Source: a virus. From it: DNA of 63,128 nt. A program made the translations under genes and the position numbers. Shown here piece after piece: positions 1-6,819 of the stretch; the stretch's first letter is position 1; every line of letters starts with the position of its first letter. The notes under the pieces are model-generated. The model did no database searches. It was given only the letters and a program-made list of their open reading frames with translations, and had not been told where the DNA came from. Location: IMG/VR virus record IMGVR_UViG_3300005588_000038, positions 1 to 63,128 of that record, one strand, 5' to 3'.

Positions 1-495
1 CCGCCGATGCCGCCCCGCCGATGCCGCCGCCGAATCCGCCGCCGACCATTCGTCGTCAGTGGCAGGTTCGCTTCGCAACGCTCGAAGATGCAAATCACGC
101 ACACCAGCGACGGCTCGATCTGTCAGTTTGTGGGACGCCAAGATGCCGGTCGCAGGATCCAGCAGCCAGGCAGCGAACTCGTGATGTGCGAGCGACAGAT
201 CAGCACCGATGGGGATGGCATCTGTTGAATCGATCACCCACGACGCGCACTGATCTGCTGGCAACCCCTCGAAAATCGCTTCGAGCCAGTAGGCGATTCG
301 TAAAGGGAAGCCGAATTTGTCTGCAATAGCCTGGTGTGGAGCTGAATCCAGGTGTGTCAGGCAGCCGAGATGGCAGCCTTTGTGACCATCGAAATACGTG
401 CCTTGGATGATCTCATCGGCATCGCGATGCGCTCGCAGTTGAGTCATTGTGTCGGCTTTGAGCTGTGGGTCATTGTGCCATGCGAGTGTTTTCAT
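1..495 (-). CDS. Partial hypothetical protein with Ala/Ser-rich C-terminal part
   Basis: Leftward gene running off the window edge with no stop; 165 codons are visible. The ATG at 495 has AAGGAG nine bases upstream. The protein opens MKTLAWHNDPQLK, has a GCHLGCLTH block at residues 40-48 and a GADLSLAHHEF segment near the middle, and ends in Ala/Ser-rich WSAADSAAASAG. This build resembles hypothetical phage proteins with long Ala-rich W..AA tails, but no function is known to me. The last visible residues (GRHRR) break the Ala/Ser pattern after a run of four C on the + strand (13-16). That could be a real end of the repeat or a frame slip at a contig edge. It is the most downstream gene seen in the leftward block. 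Confidence 0.75.
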   Translation of the reverse strand, partial: MKTLAWHNDPQLKADTMTQLRAHRDADEIIQGTYFDGHKGCHLGCLTHLDSAPHQAIADKFGFPLRIAYWLEAIFEGLPADQCASWVIDSTDAIPIGADLSLAHHEFAAWLLDPATGILASHKLTDRAVAGVRDLHLRALRSEPATDDEWSAADSAAASAGRHRR

Positions 496-582
496 CGACC
501 AGGTCTCCTTGAGGAGTGGAAGAAAGTGCCCGACCCGCCGCCGCTGGCCAACGCCAGGGCGGAACGATTACGCCGCGACGTG

Positions 583-627
583 CCGCGTGGCTGTGATCCG
601 GCTCGGGGCAGACCGGCAGCCACGCGG
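583..627 (-). other. Strong intergenic hairpin, 11-bp perfect stem
   Basis: CCGCGTGGCTG at 583-593 pairs perfectly with CAGCCACGCGG at 617-627 around a 23-base loop. It lies in the 150-base gap between two leftward genes. There is no T-run, so it is not a standard intrinsic terminator. It could be an RNA-processing, attenuation or stability element. Confidence 0.45.
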
Positions 628-645
628 GCGGCGACGGGTGCTGTG

Positions 646-873
646 TCAGCGGACTGGCGATCCTGAAATCACCCCGTGTCTGCAGTCGACTGACCACTGG
701 TGGTGGCCAGTCGTCGTGTGAATGCAGACTCTCCACGACGGGCAGTCGTAGCGGATGAGATGAATACTTGTTGCCCAGTTGAACTGGGCAAAGTGACTCT
801 GGATGGCGCTAAACTCGCGGCGTCGAACCGCACGCAGGTAGACGAGGTATACGCTATTCACAATGTTTCTCAT
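646..873 (-). CDS. Small hypothetical protein (75 aa)
   Basis: Start ATG at 873 is preceded by a strong Shine-Dalgarno sequence (GGAGGCAGAA then ATG), which is the main reason to accept this short gene. The protein is basic and aromatic, beginning MRNIVNSVYLVYLRAVRR, with a central FNWATSIHLIRYDC and a THHQWS-like stretch (TTGHHQWS). No family is recognised. It is the first gene after the repeat promoter at about 950-977. Confidence 0.6.
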   Translation of the reverse strand: MRNIVNSVYLVYLRAVRRREFSAIQSHFAQFNWATSIHLIRYDCPSWRVCIHTTTGHHQWSVDCRHGVISGSPVR

Positions 874-949
874 TTCTGCCTCCGTTGCACCCGGGCCACC
901 GGGCTGAGGTTGTTGCTGTGTGCAGCGTGTTTGCTGCTGTGCGGCGTGC

Positions 950-977
950 AGTGTAGCAGCGTTGCAAACGCTTGCAA
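950..977 (-). promoter_or_regulatory. Leftward sigma70-like promoter, repeat copy 1
   Basis: On the minus strand TTGCAA (972-977) is followed by a 16-base spacer and TACACT (950-955). The -35 lies inside an 18-bp palindrome AAACGCTTGCAAGCGTTT. The same block of roughly 90 bases recurs upstream of the genes starting at 2597 and 4203, which supports a functional element rather than chance. Confidence 0.6.
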
Positions 978-996
978 GCGTTTTTGTGCTGCTACT

Positions 997-1335
997 TTAT
1001 CGTTTTTTCTGCTGCACTGCCTGTGTGTAGGGATTGGTTTTGATTCTGATTTTTTCGACACCATCAGCCGTCTTGACGAATCGAAACACTTCGCAGTCGG
1101 TGGATAGTACACCTGATAGAAAATCGATACTGCCGGTGTGGTATCCGATTCTCTCGTAGCTCTGAATTGACGCACCGTTCTTACCTTCACCTGACCACAC
1201 ATCGTGCAGTGAGATGGTGATGCAGACGCATTCGTTTCCAGTGCGAATGCCGCGCTGGTAGTGTTCGTTGTTGGAGTCAAGGCCGCATATGCGGTTGATC
1301 TCGGCTTGGCGGATTTGGGCAGTTGATTGCGGCAT
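997..1335 (-). CDS. Hypothetical protein (112 aa)
   Basis: Start at 1335 has AAGGAAC nine bases upstream. The protein begins MPQSTAQIRQAEINRICG and has a run of alternating hydrophobic and polar residues consistent with a small alpha/beta fold (CVCITISLHDVW, SGVLSTDCEVFRFVK, VEKIRIK). No known family was recognised. Its stop lies just before repeat promoter copy 1, so the next leftward gene probably has its own transcript. Confidence 0.55.
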   Translation of the reverse strand: MPQSTAQIRQAEINRICGLDSNNEHYQRGIRTGNECVCITISLHDVWSGEGKNGASIQSYERIGYHTGSIDFLSGVLSTDCEVFRFVKTADGVEKIRIKTNPYTQAVQQKKR

Positions 1336-1407
1336 GATTTCTGTTCCTTGTCTCTACGAAATCGGTGCAGAATAGGCTGGTCCGGACCTGGCAGAATAGG
1401 CCGCGGC

Positions 1408-1686
1408 CTACAGAGAAGAGAGAGCCTTTTGGACTCGATCTGTGTAGATGCTTCGAGCTTGTTTGGGATTTTTGGCAACAAATCCCTTCTCGATGAGTCT
1501 GGTCAGGTAGTAACGAACAGAGAACGTTGATTTGAGACCCGTGTATCTGCACAGTTCGTGCAGACTCGGTGCTGAGAGGTTCTCTCTCCAGTGGCTGTTG
1601 ATGGCCGTGTACAAATCGAGTTCACGTTCGCTGAGAACGGCAGCCGGTTTGCCTTGGGGTTCGAGTGCCGGTGTCGTTTCGGTCAT
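1408..1686 (-). CDS. LexA-like winged-helix DNA-binding protein (regulator)
   Basis: 92 residues. After a Pro-rich start, residues about 17-70 (LSERELDLYTAINSHW, then APSLHELCRYTGLKS and VRYYLTRLIEKGFVAK) match the N-terminal DNA-binding domain layout of LexA: helix, P-S-x-x-E turn-helix with G-L-x-S, long recognition helix, then a small wing. There is no room for the LexA S24 peptidase domain, so autocleavage is not expected. AAGGAACC precedes the ATG at 1686. It is likely a repressor or activator of the early leftward genes or of the divergent region at 4.2-5.8 kb. The target is unknown. Confidence 0.7.
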   Translation of the reverse strand: MTETTPALEPQGKPAAVLSERELDLYTAINSHWRENLSAPSLHELCRYTGLKSTFSVRYYLTRLIEKGFVAKNPKQARSIYTDRVQKALSSL

Positions 1687-1789
1687 CGGTGTTGGTTCCT
1701 TTTCGGAGACTAGAGACTAGAGTGCATTGTGATTGCGGTAAGAAATGCGGATGTGTGCTGCAGCGTGTTTGCTGCTGTGGACTGCGGAC

Positions 1790-2350
1790 TTATTCACTAC
1801 GCAGAAGGGCAGCCAGGACAGCGACGGCATGGCCGGCTCGGGCCATCGTTGCCGATGATGATATTGCTGCCCATGCGGATTGGGTCGCCGGCACCATTGA
1901 TTCTGAGTGCCACGCTGCCGACCATGCCGAAAACGCCGCCGAAGAGGACAGGCTCCACTCTGCTGCTGCATCTTCTGCATTCCAAGCAGTTTTCGCCGCC
2001 TCTGACTTCTGCTTCAACTCTTCTTCAGTAATCTCACCAGCAGCAAAAGCTCTCGCAGCAGAGACTGCCGCCCAGCTTCGCTGGTCGGGTTCTCTGCCTG
2101 CTGCTCTCTCTTGGAGCATCGCACGTTCTGCGCAGGCGGCGGCGAAGAGGCGGAGTACTCCATCAGGGAGTACTTCTGAGTGGACAACCATGCACAGTCT
2201 GTCGCCTGCAGGAATTCGTCGCCATCCACCGTCTTTTCGAGTCAAAATCTCGAGAGGAGTGAGTGGTCGGTCGAAGAGTTTTTCGAGTTTTTCTGGATAA
2301 TAGTTGGTCAGTTGCTTGGCTTGCGCCTCTTTGAATGAGATCGTGCTCAT
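1790..2350 (-). CDS. Hypothetical protein with Ala-rich C-terminal repeat
   Basis: 186 residues. The N-terminal 65 residues look globular (MSTISFKEAQAKQLTNYYPEK, then DRLCMVVHSEVLPDG). From about residue 66 the chain becomes Ala-rich with spaced Trp and Ser (SWAAVSAARAFAAGE, AAFSAWSAAW), a helical pattern like that of the partial gene at 1-495. The ATG at 2350 follows AGGAGCACAGCACA, and the identical leader precedes the ATG at 4203. The role is unknown. Confidence 0.7.
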   Translation of the reverse strand: MSTISFKEAQAKQLTNYYPEKLEKLFDRPLTPLEILTRKDGGWRRIPAGDRLCMVVHSEVLPDGVLRLFAAACAERAMLQERAAGREPDQRSWAAVSAARAFAAGEITEEELKQKSEAAKTAWNAEDAAAEWSLSSSAAFSAWSAAWHSESMVPATQSAWAAISSSATMARAGHAVAVLAALLRSE

Positions 2351-2381
2351 TGTGCTGTGCTCCTGTTGAACAGACTGCTGC

Positions 2382-2597
2382 TTAGAGCAATTCTTTAAGA
2401 ATTGCGATTATTTCATCGTTGTTTTCGTCGAGGCTCTCTAGCCAAGCCAAGAGATCTGTGGCTTCATCGTTGTTTTCGTTTTCAAGTTCGGCATCATTCC
2501 AATTCTTGAGTTCTTCGAGAACTTTCTTGTAATTGACGATGGCTGAGTTTAGCTGGCGAATTCGGTGCTCGACAGGTTTAATCAGTCTGTTGCTCAT
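2382..2597 (-). CDS. Small acidic hypothetical protein (71 aa)
   Basis: Short helical protein: basic first third (MSNRLIKPVEHRIRQLNSA), then a very acidic half rich in Asn, Asp and Glu (ELENENNDEATDLL) and an ENNDEIIAILKELL end. The start at 2597 sits directly downstream of repeat promoter copy 2. Its leader (ACAGAAGCACAGAAAACA) is a variant of the one before 2350 and 4203. Likely an early phage protein; a DNA-mimic or inhibitor role is possible from the charge alone but not shown. Confidence 0.6.
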   Translation of the reverse strand: MSNRLIKPVEHRIRQLNSAIVNYKKVLEELKNWNDAELENENNDEATDLLAWLESLDENNDEIIAILKELL

Positions 2598-2662
2598 TGT
2601 TTTCTGTGCTTCTGTTTAGGTTGTGTTGCTGTTTGCAGCGTGTTTGCTGCTGCGTTGCGTGC

Positions 2663-2690
2663 AGTGTAGCAGCGTTGCAAGCAATTGCAA
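2663..2690 (-). promoter_or_regulatory. Leftward sigma70-like promoter, repeat copy 2
   Basis: Minus strand: TTGCAA (2685-2690), 16-base spacer, TACACT (2663-2668). Spacing and -10 are identical to copy 1 (950-977). It ends about 65 bases before the ATG at 2597. A run of 11 A on the minus strand (around 2714-2725) lies just upstream of the -35, like an UP element. Confidence 0.65.
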
Positions 2691-2736
2691 GCGTTTTTGT
2701 GCTGCTACTTTATCGTTTTTTTTTTTGCGATGCAGC

Positions 2737-3276
2737 TTACAGCCAATCCTCAGCATCCGCTCCAATTGCACACGGTACCGTTTCTGGTACCAAAATCTGA
2801 TCCGTGCAGTGTATAGCAGACTCAGTTTTGGTACCGCAAACACCAGATTCTGTGGCGGCTATCTGGTGCGAGTAGTCACTTAGCACTTCAACGAACAGCA
2901 ACGCTGCTTCCTCGCTGAAGTTATCGTGGATTGTTGCTGTGAGACAGGACGCAGGTTGCACAGGATCTCCTAAGCAACCCAGGACGAGATCGAGCATCTC
3001 AGTATACCAATCTTCGTACCATTCTGCAGCGTCGGCGGCTTCGTTGTAAGCAGCTTCGTCGTCGTCTCTGAGTTGTTTTGAGATTACAGGAACGCCATCC
3101 TCGCAGGCAATTTGCATCATCCAAATCCCGTCTTCTTCGGTGACGGTGACGGTATTTCCGGATGCGATGGCGTTGGCATTGCCGAAACTCCAGCCGTGTG
3201 CGCTGTAGATTGATGCTTCGGTGAAGGCTTCATTCAATTCGTTGGCGAGTGCTTGGGCGGTTGTTGATTGGGTCAT
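2737..3276 (-). CDS. Hypothetical protein (179 aa)
   Basis: The start is placed at 3276 because AAAGGA lies eight bases upstream. A longer frame to 3399 has no such signal and would cover the terminator at 3337-3391. The protein begins MTQSTTAQALANELNEAF and is acidic, with paired Trp-Tyr motifs (AAEWYEDWYTEMLDLVLG). No known family is recognised. Three GGTACC sites occur within 62 bases near its 3' end (2774-2835). Confidence 0.65.
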   Translation of the reverse strand: MTQSTTAQALANELNEAFTEASIYSAHGWSFGNANAIASGNTVTVTEEDGIWMMQIACEDGVPVISKQLRDDDEAAYNEAADAAEWYEDWYTEMLDLVLGCLGDPVQPASCLTATIHDNFSEEAALLFVEVLSDYSHQIAATESGVCGTKTESAIHCTDQILVPETVPCAIGADAEDWL

Positions 3277-3336
3277 CGTGTTTATTCCTTTGCGAAGACG
3301 TGTGCGTTGCTGTGTGCTGCTGTTGACGCGATGCGT

Positions 3337-3391
3337 AAAAGGACGGGGAGCTGCACGCTGCACAGCACGAACAGACGTGCAGCTCCCGTCC
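3337..3391 (-). terminator. Leftward rho-independent terminator
   Basis: Read on the minus strand, GGACGGGAGCTGCACG (3391-3376) pairs with CGTGCAGCTCCCCGTCC (3357-3341) with one bulged C, followed by TTTT (3340-3337). It lies between the gene ending at 3406 and the one starting at 3276, so it should end the transcript begun at the 4.3-kb promoter. Confidence 0.8.
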
Positions 3392-3405
3392 CAGCACAAT
3401 GAGCC

Positions 3406-4203
3406 TTACCAATGTGCCCAGCAGTTTCGGAGAGCTGCCCACAACCCAGAATCCAGATCATCAACGTCGAATTCACTGCTGCTTGTGCTGGAGCAGTTGT
3501 TCTCTGTTACCATGTGGTATGAGCACCGGTATTGGTATTCGCTACCATCATCGCTGCGTAGGCCGTATGAAGTGCATTTTTCTCGGCGTACGTGTACCAA
3601 TACTCGTCGCCATGCACCGCTGCGGGAGTGGGATTCGATTCTCTGTTCAGTCAAAGCCGGCGGCAGCTCTACGAGAGCAAACAAGGACTCATCGGTTTGT
3701 TCTTTGCACAGAATACGAAGTTCACCGCCATCCGCAGCGATGGCGGCTTTGAGTTCAGCCAGTTCTTCGGCTTCTCTTTTTGCGATTTTGGCGAGATGTT
3801 CTTCGTGTTTTTTTCGTTTACGCGCTCTCCTCGATGCCTTCCGGATTGATTGGACTGTCAGATAGGCTTTGTTTCGAGTACAGTATTCGCCGCTGAGCCA
3901 TCGCGATTTTTCATTCCATCTGCGAGTGCAAGAGCACTTAGAACCCCTAAGGGTCGGGCCGTACCAAGTAGAGCTGAGTTCGAAGATGAGTACAGTGTCT
4001 TTCGTGTGTTCGTTGTCGTCTGCGTATCGGCATTTGAACTGCCGCTTGGTGACTTTGATGACTACCAGCTCTCGGCTGTTTTTGCTGTAGTACATCTTGT
4101 CGCCTACGCGGACGTTGTAGTCTTTGAGATTAACCTCAAGCTGCTGTTTGCAGGCTTGTTTGTGGGCGACGGTTTCTTCGGTGATTGTGCTGCGTGTGCT
4201 CAT
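3406..4203 (-). CDS. Hypothetical basic protein (265 aa)
   Basis: Starts MSTRSTITEETVAHKQ with the leader AGGAGCACAGCACA before the ATG. Residues about 25-70 hold beta-rich segments (VRVGDKMYYSKNS, ELVVIKVTKRQFKCRYA) that look like a small barrel or SH3-like fold. A strongly basic helix follows (about 125-150, RKASRRARKRKKHEEHL), then a Glu/Ala helix. The C-terminal region contains several Cys and Ser. No family is recognised; nucleic-acid binding is plausible from the charge. It is the first gene of the leftward block, next to the strand-switch region. Confidence 0.7.
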   Translation of the reverse strand: MSTRSTITEETVAHKQACKQQLEVNLKDYNVRVGDKMYYSKNSRELVVIKVTKRQFKCRYADDNEHTKDTVLIFELSSTWYGPTLRGSKCSCTRRWNEKSRWLSGEYCTRNKAYLTVQSIRKASRRARKRKKHEEHLAKIAKREAEELAELKAAIAADGGELRILCKEQTDESLFALVELPPALTEQRIESHSRSGAWRRVLVHVRREKCTSYGLRSDDGSEYQYRCSYHMVTENNCSSTSSSEFDVDDLDSGLWAALRNCWAHW

Positions 4204-4282
4204 TGTGCTGTGCTCCTGTTTAGGAAGGTTGCTGTGTTACGCTGTACAGTGCTGCGTACTGTGCTGCGTGCTTGCTGCGTGT

Positions 4283-4311
4283 ATTGTACGCAGTGCTACA
4301 AGCAATTGCAA
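4283..4311 (-). promoter_or_regulatory. Leftward sigma70-like promoter, repeat copy 3
   Basis: Minus strand: TTGCAA (4306-4311), 17-base spacer, TACAAT (4283-4288). This is the best -10 of the three related copies. It lies about 80 bases upstream of the ATG at 4203 in the same context of A/T run, TTGCAATTGCTTG and CAGCA-rich leader as copies 1 and 2. Confidence 0.65.
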
Positions 4312-4360
4312 GCTTTTTTGTGCTGCTTTTTTGCAATTTGCTGTAAGTTACTGCTACACA

Positions 4361-4480
4361 AGCAGTTGCAGCAACATGCAAAGCATGTTTTTGCTGTGGT
4401 ACACTTAGTTGGTGCACGCAAGTACATGTTTTGCGTAGCAGCACGCACTACAGCAGCATAAGCAGTTGCAGCAACGTGCA
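4361..4480. repeat. 20-bp direct repeat spaced exactly 100 bp
   Basis: AGCAGTTGCAGCAACATGCA at 4361-4380 recurs at 4461-4480 with a single change (A to G at position 16). Both lie in the non-coding strand-switch region beyond the leftward promoter. Possible protein-binding sites. Confidence 0.6.
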
Positions 4481-4599
4481 TAGTATGCGTTGCAATTGCG
4501 TGTATTATAGCGTGCTGCTGTGCTTATAGCTGCGCAGTGCTGCACTGCGTTTGTGCTTGCTGTGCGTAGTGCTGTGTGTGCTTAGTGCTTAACGTTAAT

Positions 4600-4740
4600 G
4601 GCTAGCGCTAATGAGTGTATGAGAGTTGCTGATGAGCAAGCGCAGCGCAGCAACACAACACGCACACAGTGGCTAGCGCTAGCCGTTAGCGCAAAGTTAG
4701 CGCTAGCCACTGCACACAATCCAAGCCGTTAGCGCTAGCC
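4600..4740. promoter_or_regulatory. Cluster of GGCTAGCGCTA palindromes (operator or origin candidate)
   Basis: GGCTAGCGCTA-type sites occur at 4600-4611 and 4671-4682, with GTTAGCGCTAGCC at 4697-4709 and 4728-4740. CAGTGGCTAGCGCTA (4667-4681) and TAGCGCTAGCCACTG (4698-4712) form a perfect 15-bp inverted repeat with a 16-base loop. The cluster is in the gene-free divergence point between leftward and rightward genes, where a phage operator, partition site or replication origin would be expected. Confidence 0.6.
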
Positions 4741-5038
4741 GCACGCATAAGCACCACAGTGCACCACGTGCTGCTCGCGCAGCACTTTACAGCACAAAGC
4801 ACGTACTGCACTGCAAACGCACCACACAACGCAAACTGTGCGTAGCGTTTTGCTGTAGCGTCCTGCTGCATGTTGCATTTCGCAGCGTTGCATTTTGCGG
4901 CAGTGCACAGATGCGTGTTTGATTTTGCAACGGTGCATGGTTGTGCAGTAGTGTAGGTGTGCTTGGTTCTAGAAAAAGCGGTGGTGCGGTTTGGCGCCGC
5001 TTTTGATACCACTTCTCATCAAATCGCTTCAAATCGCT

Positions 5039-5101
5039 AATCGCCGCCAAAACCATTACTGAATCCGCTTAATCGCCACCAAAACCATTACCGAATCGCT
5101 T
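5039..5101. repeat. Imperfect 32/31-bp tandem repeat
   Basis: Two adjacent copies (5039-5070 and 5071-5101) share AATCGCC[G/A]CCAAAACCATTA followed by [C/T]GAAT and CGCTT, differing by a few substitutions and one base of length. On the minus strand each copy contains ATGGTTTTGG, so they could be duplicated gene-start remnants or binding sites. Confidence 0.6.
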
Positions 5102-5455
5102 TCGTTACCGTACTCGCCTGTCCCAGAACCAACACCAGTACCAGAATCCCGCGAACCGGATTCAGATTTGATTTTGAGTTTCAGGGAAACAGCCAGTACC
5201 GTACAAACCACCAGGTCACCAGTAACCGTATCCAAATTCTAACCTACTAGAGTCCCTGCCTAAGGTAGAGAAAACTCAAACCAATAGCAGTGTACCAGGG
5301 CAGCTAACGGTACCGGAAACGGTAAGCCTGGTAGTAGAATAATCAACACCGTAATCGTAACCAGAACCGCAACCACATGCCTAGGACTCTCCAGTAGAAG
5401 AAGAGATAACCGCAACCGGCACCGGAAGCACCGCCGAATCCCACCGTATTCTGTA
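5060..5455 (-). pseudogene. Possible decayed Gly-rich gene
   Basis: On the minus strand several short open stretches in different frames encode Gly-rich peptides, such as SGTGVGSGTGEYGN (about 5085-5140), GCGSGYDYGVD (about 5330-5375) and GFGGASGAGCGY (about 5410-5450). Stops and frame changes interrupt them, and there is no start with a ribosome site. Spaced Gly/Tyr/Ser of this kind is seen in some phage low-complexity proteins. The alternative is a non-coding repeat-rich spacer; I lean only weakly to a pseudogene. Confidence 0.25.
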
Positions 5456-5769
5456 AAAGAGGAATCCCAGGCTTCTAATGGAATAGATGCAGATTAAAAA
5501 TAAACAGGTGGATCTGGTGCGGATCATTTATTCTTTCTGGGAATTCTTACCAAAATGGTACCAAATGTACCGGGTCGGCCGCAGGGCGCAGGTGCTAAAA
5601 TGGTACCGAAAACAAGAGAGTTCAGTAAATCCAGGTGTTTGGATTTGTTTGGGACAGTGAAAAATTAGGTGCTGAAAGTTGGGATTCCGACTAAATTCAG
5701 TGGATTAGAACTGATGTAGACGTAGAAGTGTTGGTCAAGTGGATTTTGGATGCCTGGAGAATTCAAATA

Positions 5770-6387
5770 ATGAGTGACGAGATGAAAATCAGTAAATGGG
5801 ATATCCAGAAATGGATCGAACGAGCTGCTCTAGAAAAAGAGGAGTTCCTGGTTCCTGAATGGGCTGGTGATACTTTTGCTCCGAATCTGGAGCAGATAGA
5901 AGACCTGGTAGACAGACTCCAACCGGTTGTGGATGAGTGGTTGGATCGGCATGAGTTGAGAGTAGAGTACCGAAACCCGAAAGCAGAACAAACTCCGAGG
6001 AGAAACGAGATGAAGCAGCAAAAGACGATCGATGAAATGATTGCAGTCATGGAAGCTGCACGTGATGGGAAAACCATCGAGCGGCTTAGGATTGGAAATG
6101 ACAGGGACGAGAATAACTGGTTGACGTGCATCGTCGAACCCTTTGACTGGAACTGGGCGGAGTATGATTATCGAGTCAAGTTTGAACCGAAATTCTACCA
6201 ATTGGTAGAAATCAAGCGAGTAGACGTACCATTTCCATTTCCTCTTCGTAAGGCAGAGAGCTTTAGTGATCCAGTCATTTTGGCTCTACCTGCAGGAGAC
6301 GATCCAGCAGAAGCACCGATACTGAAGAATGCAGAATGGACTCTTCTTGGAGTGTTTCAAGAAGTGGAATCAGCAAAGGAAGAGTAG
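5770..6387 (+). CDS. Phage hypothetical protein with DGK...DWxxxxYR module
   Basis: 205 residues. ATG 5770 has GGAGA nine bases upstream; an upstream GTG/ATG frame start at 5728 has no such site. A central segment (TIDEMIAVMEAARDGKTIE, then WLTCIVEPFDWNWAEYDYRVK) matches a short module widespread in phage proteins: a helix ending in DGK, a strand, then P.WDW..YDYRIK. The biochemical role of that module is not known to me. It is the first gene of the long rightward series. Confidence 0.75.
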   Translation: MSDEMKISKWDIQKWIERAALEKEEFLVPEWAGDTFAPNLEQIEDLVDRLQPVVDEWLDRHELRVEYRNPKAEQTPRRNEMKQQKTIDEMIAVMEAARDGKTIERLRIGNDRDENNWLTCIVEPFDWNWAEYDYRVKFEPKFYQLVEIKRVDVPFPFPLRKAESFSDPVILALPAGDDPAEAPILKNAEWTLLGVFQEVESAKEE

Positions 6388-6449
6388 AAATTGAGAGTAG
6401 CGGGCAGCCGCTCTCAAGAACAGTCAACAATCAAACAAGGAGAGAATCG

Positions 6450-6806
6450 ATGAACCGGAAAGAAAGGCTTTGTGTTGCTGGATTTTTGTTGGTCGCGGCG
6501 AGCTTCGTGGTATTGAGTGCGTGGTTCGCATACGGAACTGCCGAGACAGTTACTGCGACAGTCACCAAGACGGAGAGAATCACAACAGGTAGCGGTGAAG
6601 ACATTCGCAGCAAGTATCTGGTGTTCACTACAGAAGAAACTTTCGAGAATACCGATTGCCTGTGGTACGGAAAGTACAACTCATCAGATATCCAAGGACG
6701 GTTGGTACCGGGGACGTACTCGATGAAAGTCTACGGATGGAGAATTCCATTCCTCTCAAGCTACCGAAACATTGTGGAAATCCAGGAAGTAAAATCCAAA
6801 GAGTGA
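6450..6806 (+). CDS. Small membrane-anchored protein, DUF1523-like
   Basis: 118 residues. ATG 6450 follows AAGGAGAG. One N-terminal membrane helix (residues about 9-28, AGFLLVAASFVVLSAWFAYG) is followed by a beta-rich domain: KYLVFTTEETFENTDCLWYG, then KYNSSDIQGRLVPGTY and GWRIPFLSSYRNIV. The D...K.NSSD.QG and G.R.P.LS.Y.NIV pattern is typical of DUF1523-type proteins found in phages and bacteria. Function unknown; the domain is probably periplasmic. Confidence 0.75.
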   Translation: MNRKERLCVAGFLLVAASFVVLSAWFAYGTAETVTATVTKTERITTGSGEDIRSKYLVFTTEETFENTDCLWYGKYNSSDIQGRLVPGTYSMKVYGWRIPFLSSYRNIVEIQEVKSKE

Positions 6807-6819
6807 GGATGGAGTAGCC

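Larger units (their letters stand above)
4204..5769. other. Gene-poor strand-switch region (about 1.6 kb)
   Basis: No convincing gene. From left to right it holds the leftward promoter, the 100-bp-spaced repeat, the GGCTAGCGCTA cluster, a C/A-rich stretch (4741-5010), a 32-bp tandem pair (5039-5101), and a region that on the minus strand reads as broken Gly-rich frames (about 5060-5455). The last stretch (5456-5769) has GGTACC sites at 5557 and 5602 but no clear promoter. The rightward transcript for the gene at 5770 must start here or nearby. Confidence 0.6.

Noticed and set aside
1-329. Rightward Pro/Arg-rich frame at the left edge
   Set aside because: Antisense of the leftward partial gene that has a good ribosome site and a coherent sequence.
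1665-2300. Long rightward frame across the gene at 1790-2350
   Set aside because: Mirror frame of a better-supported leftward gene with a ribosome site; composition Ser/Ala-rich by opposite-strand effect.
3850-4461. Rightward frame in 3850-4461
   Set aside because: Antisense to the 3406-4203 gene. It has no start signal, and its Cys/Leu-rich end comes from repeat DNA.
4686-5056. Leftward reading frames in the strand-switch region (4686-5012 and 4787-5056)
   Set aside because: Low-complexity Cys/Ala/Asn translations, with no ribosome sites and overlapping frames. The base repeats explain them better.
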